Below, piece after piece: positions 50,164 through 59,291 of a DNA stretch of 64,000 nucleotides; position 1 is the first letter of the stretch; each line of letters begins with the position of its first letter. The stretch is from Xenorhabdus khoisanae (GTDB lineage Bacteria > Pseudomonadota > Gammaproteobacteria > Enterobacterales > Enterobacteriaceae): assembly GCF_001037465.1 (NCBI RefSeq), contig NZ_LFCV01000087.1, forward strand, positions 1 through 64,000, read 5' to 3'. Position numbers and translations under genes: made by a program. The notes beneath the pieces were generated by a model. It was not told where the DNA came from, made no database searches, and saw nothing but the letters and a program-made list of their open reading frames with translations.

Positions 50164-50237
50164 TTGTCAGTCGTCGGTCGCCATTATTGCAGCAGTCAGA
50201 TCGGGTAGCTATAATTCAGCTTCATTTCTTATCGTTA

Positions 50238-50283
50238 TTCGGGACGACTCGGATAAACGTCATCTCATTGGGGACGGCCCCAC
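50238..50283 (+). ncRNA. Guanidine-II (mini-ykkC) riboswitch
   Basis: Two small hairpins each present an ACGR loop: CGGG-ACGA-CTCG (50240-50251) and GGGG-ACGG-CCCC (50270-50281), separated by 18 bases. This is the defining architecture of the mini-ykkC guanidine-II riboswitch, which controls gdx/sugE in many proteobacteria. It ends about 27 bases before the gdx start codon, suggesting control of translation initiation by guanidinium. Confidence 0.9.
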
Positions 50284-50309
50284 TTGTCATCATATAAAAA
50301 GGGAAAGAC

Positions 50310-50624
50310 ATGTCTTGGTTGATCCTTCTTATTGCGGGTTTGTTGGAAGTGGTGTGGGCGGTAAGCCTGAAATATACGCATGGTTTTTCACGTTTGATTC
50401 CGAGCCTAATTACGATCGGTGCGATGGCTGTTAGTGTGGGGCTATTGGCCTATGCCATGAAAAATCTGCCAGCAGGAACCGCATATGCAGTGTGGACAGG
50501 CATTGGTGCAGTGGGAACGGCAATTTTTGGCATTATGGTACTGGGAGAATCAGCGAATTTTGCCAGAATTTTGAGCCTTGGCTTGATCGTTGCGGGTATT
50601 GTTGGTTTAAAGCTGGCGAGTTGA
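50310..50624 (+). CDS. gdx: Guanidinium exporter Gdx (SugE)
   Basis: The 104-residue small multidrug resistance protein has four hydrophobic helices. [20 protein letters not shown] contains the essential Glu of helix 1, and [19 protein letters not shown] is the helix-3 signature. The [11 protein letters not shown] pattern matches the Gdx subtype rather than EmrE. The upstream guanidine-II riboswitch supports guanidinium as substrate. AAAAAGGGAAAG precedes the ATG, and the gene is probably monocistronic. Confidence 0.95.
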   Translation: MSWLILLIAGLLEVVWAVSLKYTHGFSRLIPSLITIGAMAVSVGLLAYAMKNLPAGTAYAVWTGIGAVGTAIFGIMVLGESANFARILSLGLIVAGIVGLKLAS

Positions 50625-50681
50625 TGGTTTATAAATGGATTGTTTTATAAATGGATCGTTTTAATGGATCGGCTTGTAAAT

Positions 50682-50712
50682 GAACCCAGCACTGCGCTGG
50701 GTTCTATTTTTG
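50682..50712. terminator. Terminator between convergent gdx and the Ner-like gene
   Basis: GAACCCAGC (50682-50690) pairs with GCTGGGTTC (50696-50704), followed by TATTTTTG. It lies between convergent stop codons. Just upstream (50625-50675) a 16-bp unit containing ATAAATGGAT is repeated about three times. Confidence 0.8.
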
Positions 50713-50713
50713 A

Positions 50714-50926
50714 TTATTTTCTTTCATAGCGCGAAGGCCATATTTCTTCTGGCGTGCGCTCCAATGCGGTCGCGATAAGACGTTCGCCTTTCGGCCAATG
50801 CCGTTGTAGGGCATTGGCAAGGGTTGATGATGCAAGTCCTGCCTCTCGTGACACTTCTGATAATGTTGTCCCGCGTTTTTTCAATTCAGCAATAATATCA
50901 GCGGAATGCCAGTCTTTTTTTTCCAT
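50714..50926 (-). CDS. Ner/SfsB-like DNA-binding protein
   Basis: The 70-residue protein begins MEKKDWHSADIIAELKKRGT and continues with the helix-turn-helix LSEVSREAGLASSTLANALQ and WPKGERLIATALERTPEEIW, the pattern of phage Mu Ner and E. coli SfsB. The ATG at 50926 is preceded by GGAG; a TTG at 50941 would add five residues. The function is inferred to be transcriptional regulation. It is divergent from the C-protein gene. Confidence 0.87.
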   Translation of the reverse strand: MEKKDWHSADIIAELKKRGTTLSEVSREAGLASSTLANALQRHWPKGERLIATALERTPEEIWPSRYERK

Positions 50927-50985
50927 CCTTAAGATCTCCAATTAGCTATCGTTTTTTCAATTAAAAAGTAAGTTATTAAACAGTA

Positions 50986-51054
50986 GACTATAAGTCACAC
51001 ATCATAGCATAACTCAAATTGAATAGTGACTCATAGTCCGTGGTCGGATAAGTA
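50986..51054. promoter_or_regulatory. C-boxes (restriction controller operators)
   Basis: GACT-CAT-AGTC (51028-51038) followed by CGTGG and a degenerate second copy GTCGGATAAGT (51043-51053) match the double operator of C.Esp1396I-type controllers (GACTTATAGTCCGTG...). A third perfect half-operator pair, GACT-ATA-AGTC, lies at 50986-50996. The operators sit 20-90 bp before the controller ATG. Confidence 0.75.
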
Positions 51055-51075
51055 ACACGAATCGATACTTATCGG

Positions 51076-51315
51076 ATGAAAACATCGAACAACATCAGAT
51101 CCCTTTTTGGGCAAAGAATTAGATATCTCAGGAAAGAAGCTGGGATGTCGCAGGAGGCTTTTGCCGATAAATGTGGATTGGATCGAACTTATGTCAGCGG
51201 CATTGAACGCGGCGTCAGAAATCCTACCCTAGAAATTATTTATGTGATTGCCAATGGATTACAGATTGAACTGAATGATCTGTTTGATTTTAAAACAATG
51301 TTTCCGCCTCATTAG
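51076..51315 (+). CDS. Orphan restriction-modification controller (C) protein, XRE family
   Basis: The 79-residue HTH protein contains GMSQEAFADKCGLDRTYVSG followed by IERGVRNPT, the signature of R-M controller proteins such as C.Esp1396I (LDRTYISGIER-RN). C-boxes upstream imply autoregulation. No ribosome site is obvious before the ATG; C transcripts are often leaderless. No methyltransferase or endonuclease gene is adjacent: the next gene is a TauE permease. It is either a relic of a lost R-M system or a domesticated regulator. Confidence 0.85.
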   Translation: MKTSNNIRSLFGQRIRYLRKEAGMSQEAFADKCGLDRTYVSGIERGVRNPTLEIIYVIANGLQIELNDLFDFKTMFPPH

Positions 51316-51555
51316 GGCTAATTATCGATATCACTTCTCTGCAATAAAAAACGTCATTCTTTCTTCTCCTTCATCATTCAATTTATTAACTACAACCTGA
51401 ATGATGAAGGCGATCCCCAACTTTTCCCGTGATCGTTTGTTTGTAACTTATATTCTTTTTTTGAATATGATATGTGTTTTTGTCATATTATGCAGGGAGC
51501 GTTTGGTAACATTTGATGAATGAATTTTAATTAAATTCCAATTGGAAACGAGATA

Positions 51556-52341
51556 ATGTTATTGATCCCTGAACTTGCAATTGGGGCGGCTGTTGGTTTG
51601 GTTATCAGCACTACTGGCGTTGGCGGTGGAGTGATAATCCTGCCGATCCTGATTTATTTTTTCGGATTGGATGCATTGGCTGCTGTAGCGACGGCAAATT
51701 TTCTTTCAATGCTGATGAAAATATCATCTTCTTATATACATTTTCGCATGGGAAATATTCCCCTGCGCCGATCTTTGATAATTCTGTTGATCATGATACC
51801 CAGCACAGTGTTGGCTAGTTATGGTGTAACGTTGTTGAATCATTTTAGCCACTATCAGGAGCAGATCGAATGGGGAATTAATTTGCTGGTGGTATTGGCT
51901 ATCTTATTTTCCTTATATCTTTTTTATCGCCGAATACGCCAACCACAGTTACAAATGAATGGCACATATCCAACATCAGGAATGGTTAAACCTCTTTTAT
52001 TGCCCGGCACAAGTGCTGGATTGGTACTGGGAGCAACAGGAGTTGGTGGTGGAGTTGTCGTGCTGCCATTGTTGCTGCGTTACGGGCGGATGAATATAAA
52101 ACAAGCAATTGGCGTATCCCTTTTCGTCACAATGATATTATCTGGTTCATCTGCTTTTGCTTATGCGTATGGCGGTCATACAAATTGGAAACTGGCACTG
52201 GTGTTATTTGTTGGTTCCCTGTTGTCTGTCCCCTTTGCTAAATATCTGATGAAACGTATGCCTGACAAGGTATTTCAATATGCCACCCTGTCCTTGATCT
52301 TATGTAGCGCGGTGCTGATGGGGATCAGATTAATTGAATAG
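51556..52341 (+). CDS. TauE/SafE-family permease
   Basis: The 261-residue membrane protein of about eight helices has two repeats of the family motif, ISTTGVGGGVIILPILIYF (about 17-35) and LGATGVGGGVVVLPLLLRY (about 157-175). The family exports sulfite, sulfoacetate or related anions; the substrate here cannot be read. It appears monocistronic, with a moderate GGAAACGAG ribosome site. Confidence 0.88.
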   Translation: MLLIPELAIGAAVGLVISTTGVGGGVIILPILIYFFGLDALAAVATANFLSMLMKISSSYIHFRMGNIPLRRSLIILLIMIPSTVLASYGVTLLNHFSHYQEQIEWGINLLVVLAILFSLYLFYRRIRQPQLQMNGTYPTSGMVKPLLLPGTSAGLVLGATGVGGGVVVLPLLLRYGRMNIKQAIGVSLFVTMILSGSSAFAYAYGGHTNWKLALVLFVGSLLSVPFAKYLMKRMPDKVFQYATLSLILCSAVLMGIRLIE

Positions 52342-52447
52342 GATCTCCTTTAACCACTGAATCAGGGCATCATTTCAATGGTCAAAGGATATATTCGCAT
52401 GATTTTATTAAGTTAACTCTTCCCGAGCAGACTTATGACTTTTAAGG

Positions 52448-53398
52448 TCAATAGGTTGTTTCGCCAATATTTTTCAAAGCATCGATCACTAACTGCCAGA
52501 ACTTAACTTGATCTAATTTAACGGCAACTTGTGTATGGCAATCTTCAGGTGGTGGAAAACGGAAATCTGCGACTGTCATGCCTGTTGTTAAGGCTCCGGT
52601 TAGCTCAATATTAACGGGAACTTTTTGGGTCGTCATGACAGTAGGGTCGATCACATAGGCTACCGCACAGGGATCGTGTACCGGAGGATAGCCGAATCCT
52701 TGGTTCTCACGATATCTATCCCCATAAAATTGGAGTGCATCCAAAACGAATTGAGCAGAACGCGTTTTAATTTGGGCAATTTTCCCGATAATGTCAGGTG
52801 TTGCTTGAGCTTGATGAGTGAGATCTAAGCCAACCATTGTCAGAGGCCATTTTTCATTAAAAACAATGTGTGCGGCTTCCGGATCGATCAAAATATTAAA
52901 TTCAGCAACAGCGCTTCTGTTACCTTTGTGGTAGCCGCCTCCCATCAATACCACTTCTTTCACTCGCTCGACGATCTGCGGAGCTTTACGTGCAGCCATG
53001 GCGATATTCGTCAGACCCGCCGTCGGAACCAGAGTGACGCTTTTAGGCGGATTTTCCATAATCACATCAATGATTAAATCCACTGCATGACGGGCATCCA
53101 ACCTCATTGCTGGTTCAGGCAGAATAGGGCCATCCAGACCAGTCTCGCCATGAATGTCCGGTGCTGTTTTGATCTCCCGAACGAGTGGTCGATGGCATCC
53201 TGCTGCGAAAGGAATATTGCGAATATTGGCAATTCGGGCAACGCACAGCGCATTATGGGTTACTTTATTCAGAGTTTGGTTGCCAACGACGGTCGTTACA
53301 GCCAATAGTTCAATATTTGGATTTCCGTGAGCAAGCAAGAGAGCAATGGCGTCATCATGCCCGGGATCGCAATCAAGGATAATTTTCTTGGGTAGCAT
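52448..53398 (-). CDS. Pyrimidine-type ribonucleoside hydrolase (IUNH family, RihA/RihB-like)
   Basis: The 316-residue enzyme cleaves the N-glycosidic bond of ribonucleosides. The Ca2+-binding N-terminal motif KIILDCDPGHDDAIALLLA (Asp9, Asp11, Asp15, Asp16) is intact. So are HGETGLDGP, the VLMGGGY loop, AEFNILIDPEAA and the final VHDPCAVAY with the catalytic-site Asp. It resembles RihB of E. coli in length and order. It stands alone on the minus strand. Confidence 0.9.
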   Translation of the reverse strand: MLPKKIILDCDPGHDDAIALLLAHGNPNIELLAVTTVVGNQTLNKVTHNALCVARIANIRNIPFAAGCHRPLVREIKTAPDIHGETGLDGPILPEPAMRLDARHAVDLIIDVIMENPPKSVTLVPTAGLTNIAMAARKAPQIVERVKEVVLMGGGYHKGNRSAVAEFNILIDPEAAHIVFNEKWPLTMVGLDLTHQAQATPDIIGKIAQIKTRSAQFVLDALQFYGDRYRENQGFGYPPVHDPCAVAYVIDPTVMTTQKVPVNIELTGALTTGMTVADFRFPPPEDCHTQVAVKLDQVKFWQLVIDALKNIGETTY

Positions 53399-53830
53399 AT
53401 TTGTTCCTTTTAGTGATTATGCCTTTCATCTTTCAGGCGGCTGTTTTGGTTACAATCCGAAACTTATTAGGCACACACGCAAATATCCCTTTCAGAATAA
53501 TTCAGTATTAAAAAAATTCCTCTTCCATCTATCACAAAATGAAAACACAAAACTCATCATTTTTTAATGAATATTTTAATAATTGTGATTTGATTAACAT
53601 GAAAACAACAAACAATTTGAGCATTTTAAGTACATGTGATTCATATATACCTTGAGATGAAATGCACAGACAACGATTTGACATATTATTATTAACTTAT
53701 TAATGTTTTTGTTGGTGTGTTTGTTAAATTTTTGTGAATGCACCTAAATAATCAATGTTCAATAAATATGATAAATCTCCCTGAAAAAACAGAATAGCAA
53801 TGTAACTGGATGTATATCATCAGGGGATAG
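53399..53830. other. AT-rich intergenic region between divergent genes
   Basis: No gene is seen. The region holds the promoters of the divergent nucleoside hydrolase and oxidase operons. A partial CRP-like half-site, TGTGATTTGATTAACA (53584-53599), is the only motif noticed and is weak. Confidence 0.4.
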
Positions 53831-53848
53831 ATGCACACGGGGTATAGC

Positions 53849-55153
53849 ATGAATAATAAACTTGATTCATTAACATACTATGCGGCAACTAAGAAATATG
53901 ATCTCCATTTTCCAATGCTGACAGAAGATTTGGATGTTGATGTCGTTATCATTGGTGGGGGATTCTCTGGTATCAATACGGCATTAGAACTCGCTGAAAA
54001 AGGGATCACCAATATTGCTATTTTGGAAGGCCGGACTCTGGGGTTTGGGGGGACAGGTCGTAATGGTGGGCAAGTGATGACAGGTATCGGTCATGACTTG
54101 GATAAGATCAAACGCCATGTTGGTGAGAAAGGTCTGGAAACAATATTCAAAATCAGCAGCCTGGGAGCCGGTATCATTCGTGACCGGATTGCCAAATATG
54201 ATATTCAGGCAGATTTTTGTCAGGGTTATGCTTATCTTGGCTGGAATCCACGGCATGATAAAACCCTGCGGGGCTGGCTGGAAGGCTTCCGTGCCGCTTC
54301 CCCTGATGAGGAAATCGAGCTTTATACAGGGTCTGATGTTAAAAAAGTCATTGGATCAGAGCGCTATACCAGTGCATTGAAACATATGGGTGGCGGGCAT
54401 GTTCATTCACTCAATTTGCTTTTAGGCGAAGCTAAGGCTGTCTCCGAATACGGTGTTAAGATTTTTGAAAATAGTCAGGTCTTGAATGTCGAATATGGCC
54501 CGCGGGTCACGGTACGTACAGCAACCGGCTCAGTTCGTGCCGGCAAGATGTTGTGGGCATGTAATGGCTTTTTGGATGAGGAGCTTGAACCCACTATCTA
54601 CCGAAAAACTATCAATACGTATGCCTTCCAATTGATGACAGAAGAACTGCCCGAAGATTTGATGGAACGGATAAGCCCGATTCGCGGTGCATACAGCGAT
54701 ATTAGCCCCGTCATCGATTACTACCGTGTCACTAAAGAAAACCGCCTGTTATACGGTAGTGCGACACAGTTTATTGAATATATACCTTCCGATTTAAAAG
54801 CATGGAACCGCCATATCATGCTGAAAACCTTCCCTTACCTGAAAGACGTGAAAATAGAATTGGCATGGGGCGGGCCATTATGTTGCAGCGTTAATTTGTT
54901 CCCGCAAATCGGTTCCCTGCCTAAGCATAAAAATGTGTTCTATGTTCAGGGGTACTCAGGCTTTGGTGTAACCCCAAGCCATATTATTTGCAAAATTCTT
55001 GCTGAAGGAATGAGCGAAGGCTCCGATCGTTATTCACTCCTGAGTTCCATTCCACATCTCAATGTTATCGGGAAAGACAGCTTTAGGAATGTATTGCTCT
55101 CTGGCGGCAAAATTTGGCACCAAACTTCGGGTTATTGGAAAGGACGTCGTTAG
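53849..55153 (+). CDS. FAD-dependent oxidoreductase, PuuB-like
   Basis: The 434-residue DAO-family flavoprotein has the FAD-binding Rossmann motif VVIIGGGFSGINTALELAEK near residue 30 and GFGGTGRNGGQVMTGIGHDL. This matches gamma-glutamylputrescine oxidase PuuB and related amine oxidases. GGGGTATAGC precedes the ATG at 53849; an upstream ATG at 53831 would add six residues. It leads a three-gene run with a cupin and an aldehyde dehydrogenase, fitting oxidation of an amine to an aldehyde and then an acid. The substrate is not certain. Confidence 0.82.
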   Translation: MNNKLDSLTYYAATKKYDLHFPMLTEDLDVDVVIIGGGFSGINTALELAEKGITNIAILEGRTLGFGGTGRNGGQVMTGIGHDLDKIKRHVGEKGLETIFKISSLGAGIIRDRIAKYDIQADFCQGYAYLGWNPRHDKTLRGWLEGFRAASPDEEIELYTGSDVKKVIGSERYTSALKHMGGGHVHSLNLLLGEAKAVSEYGVKIFENSQVLNVEYGPRVTVRTATGSVRAGKMLWACNGFLDEELEPTIYRKTINTYAFQLMTEELPEDLMERISPIRGAYSDISPVIDYYRVTKENRLLYGSATQFIEYIPSDLKAWNRHIMLKTFPYLKDVKIELAWGGPLCCSVNLFPQIGSLPKHKNVFYVQGYSGFGVTPSHIICKILAEGMSEGSDRYSLLSSIPHLNVIGKDSFRNVLLSGGKIWHQTSGYWKGRR

Positions 55154-55218
55154 TCGGATCTCTGTTTAGCATTTTCCCCACGATTTTTTTGAATGGTAAC
55201 TGTTAAAAGGTAAAAGTC

Positions 55219-55599
55219 ATGATCAAGCCATTATTATTAAATAAAGCCCTTCCTGAATTAATGCCCATTGGCAGCGTCACTAATCTTGGTTCTGTTGTGG
55301 TTGAGGGAGATCCGCAGGCGAGTGCGGCCATGATCCACGGCGCACCATCGGATAACCTGACTTGCGGTATTTTTGCCTGTACCAAGGGCAAATTTAAAAT
55401 GGTCTATCCCTTTGATGAAATGGCCACAGTGCATGAAGGCTCAATAAAACTGACGGATGTCAAAACTGGGGTTACGGTTGAATATCATGAAGGTGACTCG
55501 TGGTTTGCGGCAAAAGGAACTGAAGTACTGTGGGAAATCACCAGCGAACGTTTCGTCAAACATTACATGGCTTGCATAAACGGACAGGTGTCTGGCTAG
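55219..55599 (+). CDS. Small cupin-domain protein (DUF861 type)
   Basis: The 126-residue single-domain cupin has core strands TCGIFACTKGKFKMVYPFDE, MATVHEGSIKLTD and YHEGDSWFAAKGTEVLWEI, typical of cupin_3 (ureidoglycolate/EutQ-like) proteins. It lies 65 bp after the oxidase and 12 bp before the aldehyde dehydrogenase, so it should belong to the same amine-catabolic operon. No enzymatic role is established for such small partners. Confidence 0.82.
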   Translation: MIKPLLLNKALPELMPIGSVTNLGSVVVEGDPQASAAMIHGAPSDNLTCGIFACTKGKFKMVYPFDEMATVHEGSIKLTDVKTGVTVEYHEGDSWFAAKGTEVLWEITSERFVKHYMACINGQVSG

Positions 55600-55611
55600 G
55601 CTGAGGAAGAG

Positions 55612-57108
55612 ATGATGAGTGAAATTAATTTGCTGGAGTCTGTTACCGCTTTTCTGCAACGTTCTCACGGTCATTATATTAATGGAGTCTCTATTCTTGG
55701 TCAGGAAAATGAAACTTTCCCTGTCGTTAACCCAGCGACGGGTGAAACGATAGCTACGGTCAATCAAGGAGGAGAAACCGAAGTTAATCAGGCAATGCAG
55801 GCGGCATCGGCTGCTTTTCACGGTGTATGGGCAGAAACTTCACCCATGGAACGGGGGAATTGCCTGAATCGGCTGGCTGATTTATTGCTGAAAAATAGTG
55901 AAGAACTGGCACAACTGGAAAGCTTATGTTCAGGCAAACCCATCCAGTTATCTCGTATGCTGGATGTGGGGGCATCTGCCGATTATTTACGCTATTTTGC
56001 CGGATGGTCGAGCAAAATCAGCGGAGAAACATTGGATGTTTCATTGCCCTCATTTAAAGGAGAGAAATATACCGCGTTTACCCGCCGTGAGCCGATTGGT
56101 GTAGTGGTTGGTATTGTTCCGTGGAATTTCTCCATCATGATTGCTATCTGGAAATTAGGGGCAGCGCTGACCAGTGGTTGTACCGTGGTGCTGAAACCCA
56201 GTGAATATACCCCTTTAACTATGCTGCGTGTGGCAGAACTGGCAAAAGAGGCGGGAATTCCAGATGGTGTAATCAATGTTGTCAACGGATTGGGCGCACG
56301 CATTGGTTCTTCTCTGATCGCACATCCTCTCTGTGACAAAGTGACTTTTACAGGTTCTGTTCCAACGGGCATGATTGTTGGAAAATCGGCTCTGGAGCAG
56401 GGACTGAAACACACTACGCTAGAACTTGGTGGCAAAAACGCAGCGGCTTTTCTGTCAGATATGACAGTTGAAAAAATCGTTGATGGCATACTGGAAGCGG
56501 GGTACGTGTATCAGGGGCAAATCTGTGCGGCTGCGGAACGTTTCTATATTCCTTCTGTTCATATGGAGGCGGTTTTAGCATTGTTGTCTGAGCGTCTGTC
56601 TGCAATGAAAATCGGTTCTCCCCTTGATGAATCAACGGAAATGGGGCCTTTGGCAAATAAAGAGCATTATGAAAAAACTCTTTCTTTGTTTGAAAAAGCG
56701 CGCCAGGAGGGGAGTGAAATCGTATATGGTGGCCATGCTCTGGAAAGGAAGGGTTTTTTCGTCATGCCAACCGTGATCCGTGCCAACAGTGCTGAAGACA
56801 CACTAATGAAAGAGGAGACATTCGGGCCGATAGGGACTTTCCTCAGCTATGACGATGAGGAAGAGCTGATTGCCATGATGAATGCAACGCCGTTTGGCTT
56901 ATCTGCCAGTTTATGGACTAACGACTTGGGTAAAGCGATGCGTATGACATCTCGCATTGAAGCGGGAATTTTATGGATCAACATGCATACGTTCCTCGAT
57001 CCAGCAGTTCCATTTGGTGGAGTGAAATCCTCTGGGATGGGGCGTGAATTTGGCAGCGCTTTCATTGAGCATTATACGGAACTGAAATCGGTCATCATGC
57101 GCTATTAA
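55612..57108 (+). CDS. NAD(P)-dependent aldehyde dehydrogenase, PuuC-like
   Basis: The 498-residue enzyme has PWNFSIMIAIWKLGAALTSG (cofactor fold), the catalytic Glu in LELGGKNAAAF and the nucleophile Cys in YQGQICAAAERF. The family order and length are complete. It probably oxidises the aldehyde produced by the PuuB-like oxidase. Gamma-glutamyl-aminobutyraldehyde is the likely substrate if the pathway is putrescine degradation, but no PuuA ligase or PuuD hydrolase is in the window. Confidence 0.88.
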   Translation: MMSEINLLESVTAFLQRSHGHYINGVSILGQENETFPVVNPATGETIATVNQGGETEVNQAMQAASAAFHGVWAETSPMERGNCLNRLADLLLKNSEELAQLESLCSGKPIQLSRMLDVGASADYLRYFAGWSSKISGETLDVSLPSFKGEKYTAFTRREPIGVVVGIVPWNFSIMIAIWKLGAALTSGCTVVLKPSEYTPLTMLRVAELAKEAGIPDGVINVVNGLGARIGSSLIAHPLCDKVTFTGSVPTGMIVGKSALEQGLKHTTLELGGKNAAAFLSDMTVEKIVDGILEAGYVYQGQICAAAERFYIPSVHMEAVLALLSERLSAMKIGSPLDESTEMGPLANKEHYEKTLSLFEKARQEGSEIVYGGHALERKGFFVMPTVIRANSAEDTLMKEETFGPIGTFLSYDDEEELIAMMNATPFGLSASLWTNDLGKAMRMTSRIEAGILWINMHTFLDPAVPFGGVKSSGMGREFGSAFIEHYTELKSVIMRY

Positions 57109-57118
57109 TTTATATTGA

Positions 57119-57160
57119 TGGAGCGCCATCCGGCCTTTGGCTGTTGTGGCGCTCCATTTC
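57119..57160 (+). terminator. Terminator after the aldehyde dehydrogenase
   Basis: TGGAGCGCCA (57119-57128) pairs with TGGCGCTCCA (57147-57156), followed by TTTC and a nearby T-run. Confidence 0.8.
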
Positions 57161-57186
57161 ACTTTTTCATCTTTTAAAAGATCTTC

Positions 57187-57233
57187 CTGTCATCAGAATG
57201 TCGTCATAGGTTCAAATAACTGTCATATGACAT
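57187..57233 (+). promoter_or_regulatory. Pho-box-like repeats upstream of phoA
   Basis: CTGTCAT occurs at 57187-57193 and 57220-57226, exactly 33 bp (three 11-bp periods) apart, with a partial copy ATGTCGT at 57198. PhoB binds 7-bp CTGTCAT units at 11-bp spacing. The sites lie 130-170 bp before the phoA start codon. Confidence 0.6.
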
Positions 57234-57358
57234 ATCTATTATCCGAGCAACTCAACATGCTGATTTTTCATCTTTGACCCAATGGATTTTAAGGTGCAGC
57301 CAGCAAGGCTACACTTGAAAGACGAGGGGTATATTTATCTGACTGCAAGGAAAAACCT

Positions 57359-58795
57359 ATGTCGCGTAATTATGAAAAAAAGCTGCTCGCTGCTGCCATT
57401 ACTGTATTGATGTCAGGAGCTATTATGCCTGCATGGGCAGCCAGCGATTCAAATCACATTATGGCGCAACAGCGCGCCGCACAAGGTAATATTACTGAAT
57501 TTGGTGGTGCACGCCGTTTGACTCAAGATCAAACTGAGGCACTGAAAGCCGCCCTGAGTAACAACAAAGCGAAGAATGTGATTTTGTTTATCGGCGATGG
57601 CATGGGGGACTCTGAGATTACCATTGCGCGTAATTATGCAGAAGGCGCTGGTGGATTCTTTAAAGGGATCGACGCCTTGCCATTTACCGGACAATATACT
57701 CACTACTCGCTGGATAAGAAAACGCAAAAGCCCAACTATGTAACGGATTCAGCGGCGTCCGCCACCGCATGGTCAACGGGAGTGAAAACCTATAACGGGG
57801 CATTAGGCATTGATGTTTTTGGTAACGCTCACTCATCCCTTTTGGAATTGGCCAAAAAGAACGGTAAAGCAACGGGTAATGTGACGACATCTGAAATTCA
57901 GGATGCGACTCCAGCGGCCCTGTACGCACATATCACAAACCGTAAATGTTATGGCCCGGAAGAAACATCAAAAAAATGTCCCACTGATGCGTTAGAAAAT
58001 GGTGGTAAAGGCTCCATAACCGAGCAATTACTGGCAGCACGCGCTGATGTCACTTTGGGGGGCGGAGCGAAATCATTTTCCCAACAATCAGTATCTGGCA
58101 TCAATAAAGGAAAAACATTACAACAACAGGCATTGAATCAGGGATATCAGTGGATAACCGATGCGAAGTCATTATCTGCCGTCAAAGATGCCAATCAACA
58201 AAAGCCCTTGTTAGGTTTGTTCCATGATGGAAATATGGATGTCGCCTGGGAAGGGGCAAAGGCGGTTTATCACGGTAATATCAATGAAAAGCCTGTGAAG
58301 TGCAATGTGAATCCTAAATTAGATCCTAACGCACCGACTTTGGAACAAATGACAGAAAAAGCGATTAATTTACTGAAAGAAAACAAAAATGGCTTTTTCC
58401 TGCAAGTCGAAAGCGCTTCGATTGATAAACAGGATCATAATGCCAATCCTTGTGCGCAAATTGGTGAAACCGTCGCTTTAGATAAGGCGGTACAAGTAGG
58501 GCTTAAATTTGCGAAAGAACAGGGTGATACGTTAGTGATTGTGACTGCTGATCATGCACATTCCAGCCAGATCATTGAGCCTGATGCTAAATCGCCGGGT
58601 TTGACGCGTTCATTGATTACTAAAGACGGGGCTGTCATGACAGTAAACTACGGGAATTCGGAAGGAGGCAGCCAAGGACATACAGGAGCACAGTTACGTG
58701 TTGCTGCTTATGGTCCACATGCCGCTAATGTTGTTGGACTAACCGATCAGACGGATCTGTTTTTTACCATACGCGACGCAATGAATTTGAAATAA
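57359..58795 (+). CDS. phoA: Alkaline phosphatase PhoA
   Basis: The 478-residue periplasmic phosphomonoesterase has a signal peptide ending at PAWA and the metal-site motif [20 protein letters not shown]. The nucleophile lies in [14 protein letters not shown] (Ser131), with zinc ligands in [11 protein letters not shown] and [12 protein letters not shown]. Cysteine pairs for DsbA-made disulfides are present (NRKCYG with KKCPT; VKCN with NPCAQ). Pho-box-like repeats upstream suggest phosphate-starvation control. Confidence 0.95.
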   Translation: MSRNYEKKLLAAAITVLMSGAIMPAWAASDSNHIMAQQRAAQGNITEFGGARRLTQDQTEALKAALSNNKAKNVILFIGDGMGDSEITIARNYAEGAGGFFKGIDALPFTGQYTHYSLDKKTQKPNYVTDSAASATAWSTGVKTYNGALGIDVFGNAHSSLLELAKKNGKATGNVTTSEIQDATPAALYAHITNRKCYGPEETSKKCPTDALENGGKGSITEQLLAARADVTLGGGAKSFSQQSVSGINKGKTLQQQALNQGYQWITDAKSLSAVKDANQQKPLLGLFHDGNMDVAWEGAKAVYHGNINEKPVKCNVNPKLDPNAPTLEQMTEKAINLLKENKNGFFLQVESASIDKQDHNANPCAQIGETVALDKAVQVGLKFAKEQGDTLVIVTADHAHSSQIIEPDAKSPGLTRSLITKDGAVMTVNYGNSEGGSQGHTGAQLRVAAYGPHAANVVGLTDQTDLFFTIRDAMNLK

Positions 58796-58884
58796 ATGAA
58801 TTTGAACAATAAGGGCAGGGAAACAAAACAAAAAAGTAGAGAAAAAGAAGATAAAGAAGATAAAGAGAAGGATTAATGAAACAG

Positions 58885-58971
58885 TGGTGCGAAGGGGGGG
58901 ACTTGAACCCCCACGTCCGTAAGGACACTAACACCTGAAGCTAGCGCGTCTACCAATTCCGCCACCCTCGC
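58885..58971 (-). tRNA. tRNA-Leu (CAG), copy 1
   Basis: The 87-nt class II tRNA starts GCGAGGGTGGCGGAATTGG, has anticodon CAG in the loop CTTCAGG, a long variable arm (GTCCTTACGGAC) and an encoded CCA. It is tandem with a near-identical copy 46 bp away. Confidence 0.96.
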
Positions 58972-59017
58972 AGGTACTGCCATTTATCCCATTTGCTTAA
59001 CCGATAGTCATCTGATT

Positions 59018-59104
59018 TGGTGCGAAGGGGGGGACTTGAACCCCCACGTCCGTAAGAACACTAACACCTGAAGCTAGCGCGTCTACCAATTCCGCCACCC
59101 TCGC
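59018..59104 (-). tRNA. tRNA-Leu (CAG), copy 2
   Basis: Identical in structure to the copy at 58885, differing by one base in the variable arm (GTTCTTACGGAC). On the minus strand it is the upstream member of the pair, and both are probably processed from one transcript. Confidence 0.96.
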
Positions 59105-59236
59105 ATATTCAGACACTATTACTTAAACGAATAGCATGGGGGCGCATTCTAGAGATTTTATGGCCGGCGTCAATCATTATTTAGTGGAAAAAAGAGTGAT
59201 TGGTGTAAAAACCAGCATGTTGATGTTTTGGCGAAA

Positions 59237-59265
59237 TTGCCTGCTCGTTAAGCTGGAGCAGGCAA
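59237..59265. terminator. Terminator of rsmC
   Basis: TTGCCTGCTC (59237-59246) pairs with GAGCAGGCAA (59256-59265). A/T stretches flank both sides, 27 bp beyond the rsmC stop. Confidence 0.65.
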
Positions 59266-59291
59266 AAACGGGGGCATGTTTAAAACTTAAG

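Noticed and set aside
58885-59104. Tandem repeat element
   Set aside because: The duplicated segments are two complete tRNA-Leu genes.
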